Shown here in pieces: positions 51,621 through 59,945 of a DNA stretch of 64,000 nt. The notes below the pieces were generated by a model. The model was not told the DNA's origin. It was given only the letters and a program-made list of their open reading frames with translations, and ran no database searches. The stretch is from Limnobaculum eriocheiris (lineage in GTDB: Bacteria > Pseudomonadota > Gammaproteobacteria > Enterobacterales > Enterobacteriaceae): positions 25,440 to 89,439 of the forward strand of contig NZ_JAJNAG010000012.1 of NCBI RefSeq assembly GCF_021010575.1, read 5' to 3'. How positions within the stretch are numbered: position 1 is the stretch's first letter; the number at the start of each line of letters is the position of its first letter. A program made the translations under genes and the position numbers.

Positions 51621-51680
51621 GGATACAATTATATCCATTATAGCTAAAAAAACAAAAAGCGGACATTATTATATCCATTA
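51621..51680. promoter_or_regulatory. hipBA operator region
   Basis: GGATACAATTATATCC (51621-51636) is an almost perfect palindrome just before hipB. The 12-mer TTATATCCATTA occurs twice in the same direction, at 51629 and 51669, exactly 40 bases apart (about four helical turns). E. coli HipB binds TATCC/GGATA sites, and the same half-sites appear here. Confidence 0.7.
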
Positions 51681-51811
51681 CTGGATGAGGTGTTGAAAAA
51701 ATCACTCGATAAAGCCCTTCAAAACTGCTATGTTTTAGCTCTAACAGCAGCATAAAAACGACACTGTTTTTCCATTGCTAACCACTAAGATTTAGTAAAA
51801 GCCATAGGCAA

Positions 51812-51833
51812 GTGGTGGGCAGTTTGGTGGGCA
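51812..51833 (+). repeat. Integrase arm-type repeats, right end
   Basis: GTGGTGGGCA-GTT-TGGTGGGCA repeats the paired arrangement found at 28267-28288 next to attL (same 13-base period, only the three spacer bases differ). It lies 71 bases inside attR. Confidence 0.8.
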
Positions 51834-51894
51834 AACAGGCATTTTTGAACAGTTTCTTTTCGGTAAATCATTGAGTTTGTTAGGATCTAGTCCG

Positions 51895-51927
51895 CTGCTC
51901 AATGAGCAGATTCAGAATATTGAGTAG
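51895..51927 (+). repeat. attR with displaced native end of yicC
   Basis: GAGCAGATTCA at 51904-51914 matches attL. The following bases complete codons for EQIQNIE and a TAG stop, which is the original end of yicC before integration. CTGCTC-AAT-GAGCAG (51895-51909) forms a palindrome around the core, a likely integrase core site. Confidence 0.9.
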
Positions 51928-51975
51928 ATTATCAATTAGATTCAATAAGTCTCACGATGCCTCGCCAATATCTAT

Positions 51976-52000
51976 AAGCCAGTGTAAATGCTGGCTTTTT
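51976..52000 (+). terminator. Original yicC terminator, now displaced
   Basis: AAGCCAG-8 bases-CTGGCTT followed by TTT lies 49 bases behind the displaced stop codon, the expected place for the terminator of yicC before the island entered. Confidence 0.75.
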
Positions 52001-52103
52001 CAAATCTATAAAGTCTTGTACTGGTTCGCCAAAAATGCGTGGTACTAAAACGGGTGTATTTACACCTGTATTCAAGGTTAAGTTGAATGAAATGCACAAT
52101 ATA

Positions 52104-52122
52104 TGTACAATTTAAATGTACA
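52104..52122. promoter_or_regulatory. Operator of the Phd/Doc-like pair
   Basis: Two TGTACA palindromes (52104-52109 and 52117-52122) lie 13 bases apart, 17 bases upstream of the antitoxin start. Phd/YefM antitoxins bind short palindromes of this kind (TGTACA in several cases). Confidence 0.7.
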
Positions 52123-52138
52123 CTTAAGGAGACACATC

Positions 52139-52360
52139 ATGCGTACATACACCTCAACTCAAGCTCGCGCTAATATTTCAGAAGTGTTGGATGCTGCTAC
52201 CCACGGCGAACCTGTTGAAATCACCCGTAGAGACGGCAGTTCAGCGGTAGTTATCAGCAAGGCCGAATTTGAGTCATATCAGAATGCTAAGTTGGATGCA
52301 GAGTTTGATGTCATTATGCAGCGTCATGGGCATACCGTAGAGGCGCTGACAAATCGATGA
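52139..52360 (+). CDS. Phd/YefM-type antitoxin
   Basis: The 73-residue protein shows the Phd/YefM fold: TYTSTQARANISEVLDAATHG and EPVEITRRDGSSAVVISKAEFESYQ. The C-terminal tail should wrap around the Doc-like toxin. The ATG at 52139 has AAGGAG 8 bases before it; an upstream ATG (52103) lies in the operator. The stop overlaps the toxin start (ATGA). Confidence 0.93.
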   Translation: MRTYTSTQARANISEVLDAATHGEPVEITRRDGSSAVVISKAEFESYQNAKLDAEFDVIMQRHGHTVEALTNR

Positions 52361-52749
52361 TATGGGTTAGTGCGCAGGAAGTTATCGCTTTCCATGACCG
52401 CATATTGCAGCGACTTCCCGGTGTTGCAGGTATGCCCGATCCCGGCAGAGCTGAAGCGCTCATCTATCGGGTGCAAAACCGTACACATTATGAAGGCGTT
52501 ACGGATGTATTTGAACTGGCCGCCACCTATTGGGTAGCCATCGCTCGAGGGCATATCTTTAATGACGGCAATAAGCGCACCGCGTTTTTTGTTACTATGA
52601 CCTTTCTCTACCGCAACGATATCAAGATCCGTGATAACGACGATACGCTGGAAAATTTAACGGTAGAGGCAGCCACAGGAGATAAGAGCGTTAACCAGTT
52701 AGCGCAACATTTACGGGAGCTGGTAGACAATTTTAGTCCAACCCGCTAA
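52357..52749 (+). CDS. Doc-type toxin (Fic fold)
   Basis: Doc toxins phosphorylate elongation factor EF-Tu and stop translation. The 130-residue protein has the Fic-type motif HIFNDGNKRTA (66-76), in the Doc variant (F-N-D-G-N-K rather than the AMPylating HPFxxGNGR). The gene overlaps the antitoxin stop by 4 bases, so expression is coupled. The pair stands just outside the right end of the yicC island. Confidence 0.93.
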   Translation: MIWVSAQEVIAFHDRILQRLPGVAGMPDPGRAEALIYRVQNRTHYEGVTDVFELAATYWVAIARGHIFNDGNKRTAFFVTMTFLYRNDIKIRDNDDTLENLTVEAATGDKSVNQLAQHLRELVDNFSPTR

Positions 52750-52856
52750 TCACCCTAGAACTCCGTGTACTTACCCCAAAGATAAATTAATAAAAAGCCA
52801 ATAAAATCAATAACCCATTACTCAATATTCAGATTCAGCGGTTATCAAGACCGCTT

Positions 52857-52980
52857 TCACCCGGCAAACAGACTAATAATCAACAGGATAATCCCGACAA
52901 CATACACGATTTTCACTACTGGGGCAGCGGTACCCCATCAGGGTACCCAAACCGGATGCGGCGGCAATCAGGGTTTGATC
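52857..52980 (-). pseudogene. DUF1328 (YtjA-like) remnant
   Basis: The - strand encodes GTAAPVVKIVYVVGIILLII followed by SLFAG-stop, the second half of the small DUF1328 membrane protein. Upstream the matching IAAASGLGTLMG lies in another phase: one extra G in the run near 52940 breaks the frame. The usual start (FRWGIIF and so on) is missing and the neighbouring BON gene's stop codon overlaps the remnant. In E. coli ytjA follows osmY, the same order as here. Confidence 0.7.
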
Positions 52981-53345
52981 ACCAGATCGTTTTTAACACT
53001 GGTAACACCTTCTACTTTACCAACCAGTTGCACGACTTGTTCAGCCTGCGCTTTACTGGCAACACTACCGGTCAGATAAACCATACTATTAATGGTTTCT
53101 ACGGATATATCAGTGCTTTTAATATCTTTGGCATCCAGCAATGTTGCTTTTACTTTTGCAGTGATGGCACTGTCATCCATATAGAGATCGGCCTTTTTAG
53201 CAGAATGCTCAATTTTATCACCGGCATCGCTGGCCGCTGACTTAGCTTTATCTACCACGCTTTCTTCAGCCAATACGCTACCGCTTAATAATACTGTACC
53301 TAAAACGGCTGCCGTTATGACTTTCACTAATTGAGTATTCTTCAT
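52968..53345 (-). CDS. Exported BON-domain protein, OsmY-like
   Basis: The protein (125 aa) has a signal peptide (MKNTQLVKVITAAVLGTVLL, cleavage probably after VLA) and a single BON domain (about 56-125, DSAITAKVKATLLDAKDI and VYLTGSVASKAQAEQVVQL). E. coli OsmY has two such domains in 201 residues, so this is a shorter relative. BON proteins associate with membranes and respond to envelope or osmotic stress. GGAAGG lies 7 bases before the ATG. Confidence 0.9.
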   Translation of the reverse strand: MKNTQLVKVITAAVLGTVLLSGSVLAEESVVDKAKSAASDAGDKIEHSAKKADLYMDDSAITAKVKATLLDAKDIKSTDISVETINSMVYLTGSVASKAQAEQVVQLVGKVEGVTSVKNDLVIKP

Positions 53346-53671
53346 TACGCTTTCCTTCCTGTTGACAAAATATCTGACCCTATAGCTAACACTATATTAG
53401 TAAGTATAGACCATTAGCGAAAAATACAATTATTTAACAAAAAATAAGATTAACCCGCTAATAATAATTAAGTTAGCCATATAAATAGATCAATCAAAGG
53501 GAAAAAGAGCATATATTTGAATGATGCTCGTTATGACCATATCCATTCATAGCGCAGTTCTAACAGACAAGTAGACAAAATATATCGGGAAGGGCGTTGC
53601 TGTACATGTCTGCCAGCATCCGGTGATGCTGGCAGTTCAAAAGACATCGCTATGATGAGGTTGCCGGTGTG
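53346..53671. other. Noncoding gap
   Basis: 326 bases without a gene. The right part contains CTGCCAGCATCCGG-TGATGCTGGCAG (53609-53634), a strong inverted repeat 38 bases past the end of the exported unknown gene. It is likely the terminator of the surface-protein operon on the - strand. Confidence 0.55.
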
Positions 53672-54541
53672 CTATCTGCCAGTTCTTTTTGGTGTTTTTG
53701 GTTTATTGATGGCGGGAGAATCAATCACTTTCACCGGTATAAAATATTCTTTGCCGAATATTTTACCCTCACCAAGCCATACAACACCTTTAGATTTAAA
53801 TTTAATACTCTGAGCTGTTATCTCAAGCTCCCTACTCTCACTGTCAAAAATTGATGTTGCCGATGATGTAATGGTAACCGGCGTATATGTCGCTTTATCA
53901 TTAGCATATAGCTTTTGAACCAGCTTTAAATACTCAGGAGCATAGTTATATACCGTACTTGCAACACTTTGTTGGTAGTCTGAAAAACTCAACTCATTAT
54001 TATTCGGTAAGTTAGCAGCAATCACTGCATATAAGTTAGCGGTGGCCTGAGCCAGAGACATTCTGACCTTCATTTCTTTAGCAAAACGTTGTGGGTTTAA
54101 CGTTAACTCAACCTTACCAGACTCCGTTTTAACCTTATCAAACAGAGCCGAGTTATCGCTTGTACTAAACAAAGAGGTCGCCACATAGGCAGCACAGGTA
54201 GAGGCCTGATCGGCGATATCACCATTAATCAACAGAGATGACATGCTTCCTTTTGCCGGAATACTCTGCACTTCGATATGATTTTGTTGAAGAACAGCGT
54301 TCACTTCCTGCTGGTTTTTATCACCACGAGCCAAATCACAAATTAACTGTAATACAAAGTCATTACGCTTTCCGCTACCCGGTGTGCTCATCCCAACCAG
54401 TGTATCACTAATTAAGTTATAAGCCGGAACATCAATATATTTAACGCGCAAATCAGCAACAGAACAAAATGCCTGTTGACTGATAAGAAGTAGGAGGCCG
54501 CCAACAGCGGCCTTCTGTAGGTTAAACTTTATCTTAACCAT
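53672..54541 (-). CDS. Exported protein of unknown function in the autotransporter operon
   Basis: The 289-residue protein has a signal peptide (MVKIKFNLQKAAVGGLLLLI, cleavage near AFCS). The rest is soluble and mixed alpha/beta, with four cysteines in the mature part that may form disulfides (C-x in LQLICDLARGD and TCAAYVATSL). No family is recognised. The start overlaps the stop of the OmpA-like lipoprotein gene, so the two are coupled. An ATG at 54541 is preferred; a GTG at 54550 is possible. It probably acts with the lipoprotein in the periplasm. Confidence 0.72.
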   Translation of the reverse strand: MVKIKFNLQKAAVGGLLLLISQQAFCSVADLRVKYIDVPAYNLISDTLVGMSTPGSGKRNDFVLQLICDLARGDKNQQEVNAVLQQNHIEVQSIPAKGSMSSLLINGDIADQASTCAAYVATSLFSTSDNSALFDKVKTESGKVELTLNPQRFAKEMKVRMSLAQATANLYAVIAANLPNNNELSFSDYQQSVASTVYNYAPEYLKLVQKLYANDKATYTPVTITSSATSIFDSESRELEITAQSIKFKSKGVVWLGEGKIFGKEYFIPVKVIDSPAINKPKTPKRTGR

Positions 54542-54546
54542 CACAC

Positions 54547-55341
54547 TCACTTAGATTGGGAATTAATAACATCCACCGACATCCGACGATTCGGAGCCAG
54601 GCACTCTATCACAGCGGCAGATTGATTGCCCGGACAAAAAACCCGCGGTTCGCTATCGCCTTTACCACGAACTTCAATAATCGAAGCTGAAATACCATTT
54701 TTAACCATTTGACGTTTAACAGACTCAGCACGAGCAAGTGAAAGGTGCTGGTTATAAGCCTTACCGCCAAAACGATCGGTATGCCCTGTAACAATGATAT
54801 GCTTACTTTCTAAACCTATACCTTTCAGCCCGGAAGAAAACGTTTCAATTTGCTCAATCCCCTTTGCTGACAGGGTAGCTTGATCAAAAGCAAACAGGCT
54901 TTCCACACTCAAATCATGATGAGCAACAAGAGGTGTTCCCGACAACCGATCCAGACAATTTTCCGGCAAAAAGTAAAAACTTTGAGCCTTCATATCAGAA
55001 TCAAACAGTACCTTATACTGGCAGGTCAGAATGGTTTTATCCGCCTTAGTAAAATGGAAAATATAGTCCCACTCTTTTACTCTCAGAACGCCTTCATCAA
55101 AATGTGGCACGCCAATTAATTCATATAACTGTACCTTTGTCATACCCGGTCTAACTTGTTTAAGGTTATCCAGATTAACAAAACTTCCCTCTTCACGAAC
55201 CGCGTTAGAAACATCAGGAAATACAGGTGTGCTGGTTTTTCCTTGTGAATCCACATCACTAATTGAGCGGGTACAAGCAGAGAGCAGTAAAAAGCTGCCT
55301 AACACCATTGCCAGGCGAGCCGGTTTGGAATGAACAATCAT
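54547..55341 (-). CDS. Lipoprotein with BamE-like and OmpA-like domains
   Basis: A lipobox (LLLSAC) directs this protein to the outer membrane. The middle (about 55-120) resembles SmpA/BamE: VRPGMTKVQLYELIGVPHF and WDYIFHF. The C-terminal 110 residues form an OmpA peptidoglycan-binding domain with TGHTDRFGGKAYNQHLSLAR and the conserved arginines of NRRMSVDV. The two domains in one lipoprotein would link peptidoglycan with an outer-membrane assembly function. The ATG at 55341 is 7 bases from a GAG; a GTG at 55353 is an alternative. It follows the autotransporter gene, which suggests help in its export or anchoring. Confidence 0.85.
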   Translation of the reverse strand: MIVHSKPARLAMVLGSFLLLSACTRSISDVDSQGKTSTPVFPDVSNAVREEGSFVNLDNLKQVRPGMTKVQLYELIGVPHFDEGVLRVKEWDYIFHFTKADKTILTCQYKVLFDSDMKAQSFYFLPENCLDRLSGTPLVAHHDLSVESLFAFDQATLSAKGIEQIETFSSGLKGIGLESKHIIVTGHTDRFGGKAYNQHLSLARAESVKRQMVKNGISASIIEVRGKGDSEPRVFCPGNQSAAVIECLAPNRRMSVDVINSQSK

Positions 55342-55428
55342 CATCTTTCTCACTATAAAAATCGGTTATTAAGCCCCCGGCTCATGCCGAGGACAGATTT
55401 CAATACAAATCAAGGTGTAATAAATAAA

Positions 55429-56986
55429 TTACCACTGATAGCCAACACCTACCGTGCCACCTAAATCACCCTGTGAGTTAGTGCTACCGGAAAGTTTGGT
55501 AACCCATTTACCGTTATCGGAAATCATAGAAACGCCTAACGCTACTGCCGACTGGTTCTGATAAGTTGAACCCGCAATGCCAACCATGCTGGCACCTGGC
55601 TGATAGGCTTGTGGTAAACCTGACATCGCCATTGCTCCGGCAATACCCGCGCTCAGTTTGTCACCCTGATCTTCCACCATATTTTTCAGTGAATTAAACT
55701 TGTTGTCCGTATACTGGTTTGCCGAACTGATACCACTTTTCAGTTGGTTAACGTTAACGGCATCAGTACCCTGAGTACCTGCTGCAAGATTAGTAATCTG
55801 ACGCTCTGCACCAGCGAAACCGACAGATACCGAATTGTCACGGTCTGCGATAGAGTTAGCACCCAGCGCTACAGAATTGTTACCCGTTGCTCTGGCATGA
55901 GTTCCCATAGCCAGGCTATTATCTCCACTGGCTACAGCCCCAGCGCCCCCTGCTGCCGCATCCTTACCGGTCACCGATGGTTTAGGTAATTTGCTGGTAT
56001 TATTCACCTGGAACATACCATCAGTGCCATTAGAAATATTGGTAACCTGCTCAGACATTGCTTTTAGCTGTGAATAGTTAACGGCATCGCTATCCTGAGT
56101 TCCCGCCGCCAGATTAGTAATGATAGTTGGACCACCGCCGAGTACAACTTTATTATAGTTAGTTGTTCCATCCCCGTTTTTCTCATATTTCACCGCAGCA
56201 TCGCCAAGATCGCTAATACCCGTTTGAATATTGTTGATGGCGACTACCGTTGCGTACAGTTGAGAACCGTTAACCGCATCAGTACTGGTTGATGACAGCT
56301 CCCCGGCAGCAACGTTAGTAATAGTGCGTTCGTCACCAACATCACCAACACTTACCGTACCAACTGGGCTGGTACCTGCAAAAGCATACTCGTTACCCTG
56401 AATAACAACGCTGCTGGTTCCCGTTGCAGTTTTGGTTTTCGCCCCATCACCCAACGCCACACTACGGTCAGTGTCAGCTTCCGCACCTTTACCGATAGCA
56501 ATGGCGCTTAATGCACTGGCTGAAGAATCCTGACCAATAGCAACGCTGGCTGCGCCGGATGATGTCGCGTTATAACCTACCGCAGTACTTGCCTGCCCTT
56601 TAGCATACGCATCTGACTCTGGTAAACCGGTGGCATTAGTACGCACATAACGCACGCCACTACCGTTATTGGTGGTGTATCGCCGTCGACTGGCCCGCAG
56701 CATCTGTTGTTGTTTGTGACCCGCTACCAATTGCGGTATTGGTGGTAATCGCATTATCATTTGCTGCCGTAGCACTACCATTGCGCACTGAACCCGCGTC
56801 AACCGTCCATGCCTCCGCAGGCGCTGATAACATAGCAGCCGTTAAAACACCAATAGCTAAACCACTTCGACCAATGGTAGAAGTTACCGCGCGAGTTTTT
56901 CCCTTCCCTTGAGCAGAAGATAATTCACCAACTACAACCCAGGCACGTTGAGCAGAACTCCATATTAAACGATAAATCTTGTTCAT
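55429..56986 (-). pseudogene. YadA-like trimeric autotransporter adhesin, frameshifted
   Basis: The reading frame starts MNKIYRLIWSSAQRAWVVV, an extended signal peptide region typical of large autotransporters, with AAAGGA before the ATG. It breaks at about 56680-56700, where one extra base separates GSGSQTTTDAAGQST from YTTNNGSGVRYVRTN. The second part has YadA head repeats (SVAIGQDSSASALSAIAIGK), neck motifs (TDAVNGSQLY, TDAVNVNQLK) and a C-terminal beta-barrel anchor ending GVGYQW. Joined, the protein would be about 518 residues, a short member. Mutation or a sequencing error cannot be told apart here; no slippage tract is present. Confidence 0.88.
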
Positions 56987-57022
56987 AAATATCCTTTCCC
57001 AGCTCCATGCCGGGGTAAAAAG

Positions 57023-57781
57023 TTAGTGTTTCACAGCTTTAAGGGAAGTGATGGTTTGAAAAATTAGTGGGGTTTCTAAAGACGTATTATTAAGTTCATT
57101 TTGTTGATGTTCGTACCATTGCAATGCCGCTTTATCATCATGTTCAACAAACTGCAGATACCCCCCAATGAAGAAGGTAGCAACAGTTCTTGCATCACGG
57201 CATTGAAGTTCATCAGTGCAGGACATTGCCTTTATCGCTATAAGTACCGTATTTATGTCACCATCGCCAGAATAGAGGCGAACCAGAGCCTGTTGGCTTG
57301 GAGAACTTACCTTCATACCGGATGCCATGTGAGTCAGTTTTTCTTTCAGTGCAACAATATCACCGGTATGTATACGAGCGGTCAGCCAAAGCTGCCATAA
57401 ATGGGCATAATCGCTTACGCGTACATCATGACTCAGTGCGAGTGCATCAAATTCTTTCAGGGAAGCCTGATATTGTGTGAGTGCAGCCAAATTAATCGCT
57501 GACGGCACCGCTATTTGTTCATCCAAATCGGTACTTTTTAATGCGTCATATAATTTACGCGCTTCAAGGTGATGCCCGGCTAAATCATCGGTTACTGCCT
57601 GCTGAAACAGTAACTCACGGTCAACCAGACTCTTTTGTACAAGAGATGAAGGTGTTGTGTCAGATTGTTCAACAGCGGCAAATGCTGTACCAGTCGCCAT
57701 GATCAACAATCCCATGACCAGTGTTTTTAACAATATCCGTAAAAACGTAAGGGGATTAACTAATAAAATATTTTTTTTCAT
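57023..57781 (-). CDS. Exported helical-repeat protein of unknown function
   Basis: The 252-residue protein has a signal peptide (KKNILLVNPLTFLRILLK and a hydrophobic core, cleavage near AFA). The mature part is helical and looks like degenerate TPR repeats (DLAGHHLEARKLYDALKSTD, DDKAALQWYEHQQNEL). Two cysteines (MSCTDELQCRDA) may be bonded. The ATG at 57781 gives a proper signal peptide; a start at 57829 would add 16 residues before it. It is the first gene of the operon and is followed 36 bases later by the autotransporter. Function unknown. Confidence 0.72.
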   Translation of the reverse strand: MKKNILLVNPLTFLRILLKTLVMGLLIMATGTAFAAVEQSDTTPSSLVQKSLVDRELLFQQAVTDDLAGHHLEARKLYDALKSTDLDEQIAVPSAINLAALTQYQASLKEFDALALSHDVRVSDYAHLWQLWLTARIHTGDIVALKEKLTHMASGMKVSSPSQQALVRLYSGDGDINTVLIAIKAMSCTDELQCRDARTVATFFIGGYLQFVEHDDKAALQWYEHQQNELNNTSLETPLIFQTITSLKAVKH

Positions 57782-58015
57782 GTTGCAAACACTCGGTTTA
57801 AATAGGGAAAGTGTAATTAATCTCATCATTTAGCTATAAGCGCCTTGTCATATTTTTTACAAATAGAAAGAGTTTGAAATATAATTCAAGCCAATTACAT
57901 TCATTCAAATTCATCATTAAAAAATATGCTGTTTTTTATTAACCATTTATTATCGTGTAAGAAATTTAGTTAAATACTATAAAAAAAATAAGTTCAAATA
58001 TATTTGAATATTAAT

Positions 58016-58411
58016 TTAAAATATTTCACTGACTCTATAATAAAGAGGCGTTATTTCTTTAAAACCTATAGTATACCCACTACCTTTTATCGTTTTAATA
58101 AACTCATCAGGTAAGCCCAGCGTTTGTAGCTTTTTGTTAAGCCCAGTCAAAACCTGCCATAGCCGCTGAGGAGATGGGCTTAATTTATTATCTTCCCAAA
58201 TTTTCTTCAGTAGTTCTTCTTTTGTAATTCGGTTATCACGACCATATTTCAGCATATAAAGAAATAGCTGCAACATTGTGTCGCTGAAAAATAAAGTACC
58301 AAATATTAAGTGTTTCTCTGTTCCATTTGAAGAAAACCGATAAAGTTGTCCACTTTCTATTTCAAAATGAATATCTTTACCGATTAAAAAACCATAAAGT
58401 TGATAATCCAT
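58016..58411 (-). CDS. Winged-helix regulator of the OmpR/PhoB DNA-binding type, without receiver or membrane part
   Basis: The protein (131 aa) consists of a DNA-binding domain like that of CadC/ToxR (about 15-125): MLQLFLYMLKYGRDNRITKE, LLKKIWEDNKLSPSPQRLWQ and the wing KTIKGSGYTIGF. It has neither a receiver domain nor a membrane helix. The ATG at 58411 (MDYQLYGF) is chosen; 58426 is a near alternative. It lies upstream of the autotransporter operon on the same strand and probably regulates it. Confidence 0.8.
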   Translation of the reverse strand: MDYQLYGFLIGKDIHFEIESGQLYRFSSNGTEKHLIFGTLFFSDTMLQLFLYMLKYGRDNRITKEELLKKIWEDNKLSPSPQRLWQVLTGLNKKLQTLGLPDEFIKTIKGSGYTIGFKEITPLYYRVSEIF

Positions 58412-58426
58412 ATCTCCTCTATCCAT

Positions 58427-59135
58427 CCAGATCGTCCATATCTCTGATTATATTTCTGAAAATATCTCTTCAACAAAACACATTCTTTGTGTGTGGCGAT
58501 TATATAAGGCTTTTACGCTAATTCAATATCACCACTGACATTTAGATAGAGAGATAATTTAACAAAAAATAGTATAAACAATCATTAAAAATCAGATGCT
58601 CGATATAAAACTCCAATCAAGCGCGTAAGTTATAATTTTTCACTAACATTCGTTTATGTTAGAAAACTCAAATTAATATACTTTTATACTTATCATAATA
58701 AGTAGATTAAACCACACATAGAATTAACCCTTTGTTTTATATAGCACTAATAATTTTAAGCTATATGAAAATGTTACCATTAACACACAAAATAAATTTA
58801 CTTAATAAATTTCAATTAATTAACTCTATTAATCAATCGAAATTTAGATTTTCTCTATCAAAGGACCAACACAATGAATCGGTGAAATAGACCATAACCC
58901 TTTTTATTCAGAAAAGGGACTGATCTTATCTGATTTATTTTCATTTACATTTATCTTCATGTTTTTTATTAGTTTTATTAAAGAAAAAAATAGGGGGATA
59001 ACGTTGTTTGATAGTATTTAATTGATTTATAAAGACAAAAAATCTTATTAAGATTTCTATCCCCCCCATTGTTAAATATTTGCGTCTAAAACCATCGTCT
59101 ATACTTACAAAAAGCCATAAGGTAATTTACTGAAA
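58427..59135. other. AT-rich divergent control region
   Basis: A 709-base gap between two winged-helix regulator genes, very rich in A and T, with no convincing gene. This is a typical place for H-NS silencing and counter-silencing by ToxR-like regulators. GGGGGATA and CCCCCCCATT at 58994 and 59062 are the only GC-rich islands. Confidence 0.55.
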
Positions 59136-59945
59136 ATGAATAAAATCTATGTTATTAACGAGGTGGTTTGCTTTGATCCTGAAAAGCATACGTTGTCGAT
59201 TTACGATCAGCCCGGGTTTGAGATAAATCTCCATATTCCCGCCAGCCAGTGCCTGCATCAATTGCTTTTACATAACGGACAAACGCTTAGCCAGCAATTT
59301 CTATTTGAGCAAGTTTGGGGAAAAAACGGTATTTATGTTTCGTCAAACACGCTTTACCAAAATATAGGGTTGATAAGAAAAGCCATAAAATCTATAGGAT
59401 TGGCGGAGGAAGTGATTAAAACCCTGCCTAAAGCCGGTTTTAAGTGCATCGCTGACGTAAAAGAAATTCAGAAAAGTCTGCCTCCACTAACTCCTCTGCC
59501 GGACCACAAAACTGAAGTCACTTTATCCAGCAGTCAGGCAGAATTCATAAAAAAAGAAACAACACCAATAGCAAACGAGCTTCAAGAACAGCACAACTCA
59601 TTAAAATGGGTTTATCTAATCGCTGTAACCATTTTCTTTTTTTCATCGGGGTGGGTATACATGACGTATTATCACAATAAAAATATATTTCAGGAATACT
59701 ACTCTGCCGGAAATGTAAATGGATGCAATCTATTTTCCTCGTATTACGACTCACAGAAAAGCGCTGTCATATTTACCGCTCTGATGAAGCAAAAATCGAT
59801 CAACTGTCCTCCTGGTAGCACGGCTTATATGAATATTAACCGTGTTTTTAAACAGTCATCCATTATCGTATGTGATAAGTCTATTGATTCCGCTAATGTC
59901 CGCTGTGAGTCCCATATATATATCGAGACAAATGATGAACAATAA
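59136..59945 (+). CDS. CadC/MarT-like membrane-bound transcription regulator
   Basis: Residues 1-110 form a cytoplasmic winged-helix domain (FLFEQVWGKNGIYVSSNTLY, LIRKAIKSIG, IKTLPKAGFKC). A linker follows, then one membrane helix (about 155-178, LKWVYLIAVTIFFFSSGWVY) and a small periplasmic domain with cysteines (GNVNGCNLF, SINCPPGS, IIVCDKSI, VRCESH) that may sense redox or envelope signals. This is the one-component ToxR/CadC/MarT layout. The next gene overlaps it and encodes a FidL-like partner. In Salmonella MarT activates the autotransporter MisL, so control of the nearby adhesin is likely. Confidence 0.88.
   Translation: MNKIYVINEVVCFDPEKHTLSIYDQPGFEINLHIPASQCLHQLLLHNGQTLSQQFLFEQVWGKNGIYVSSNTLYQNIGLIRKAIKSIGLAEEVIKTLPKAGFKCIADVKEIQKSLPPLTPLPDHKTEVTLSSSQAEFIKKETTPIANELQEQHNSLKWVYLIAVTIFFFSSGWVYMTYYHNKNIFQEYYSAGNVNGCNLFSSYYDSQKSAVIFTALMKQKSINCPPGSTAYMNINRVFKQSSIIVCDKSIDSANVRCESHIYIETNDEQ

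Larger units (their letters stand above)
28126..51914. mobile_element. Integrative genomic island in yicC, about 23.8 kb
   Basis: The boundaries are set by an 11-bp direct repeat in the yicC 3' end and its displaced copy. A tyrosine integrase gene lies just inside the left end, and GGTGGGCA arm-type repeats lie at both ends. The cargo is a type I restriction-modification operon with extra genes, three regulatory/toxin modules, a primase-helicase and a DUF927 protein. No conjugation, phage structural or relaxase genes are recognisable, so it should depend on another element for transfer. Vibrio mobilizable islands moved by SXT/R391 elements use the same yicC site; kinship is inferred, not shown. 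Confidence 0.85.

Noticed and set aside
58427-59135. Small genes in the AT-rich gap
   Set aside because: Frames are short, with no ribosome binding sites and no coding-like composition.
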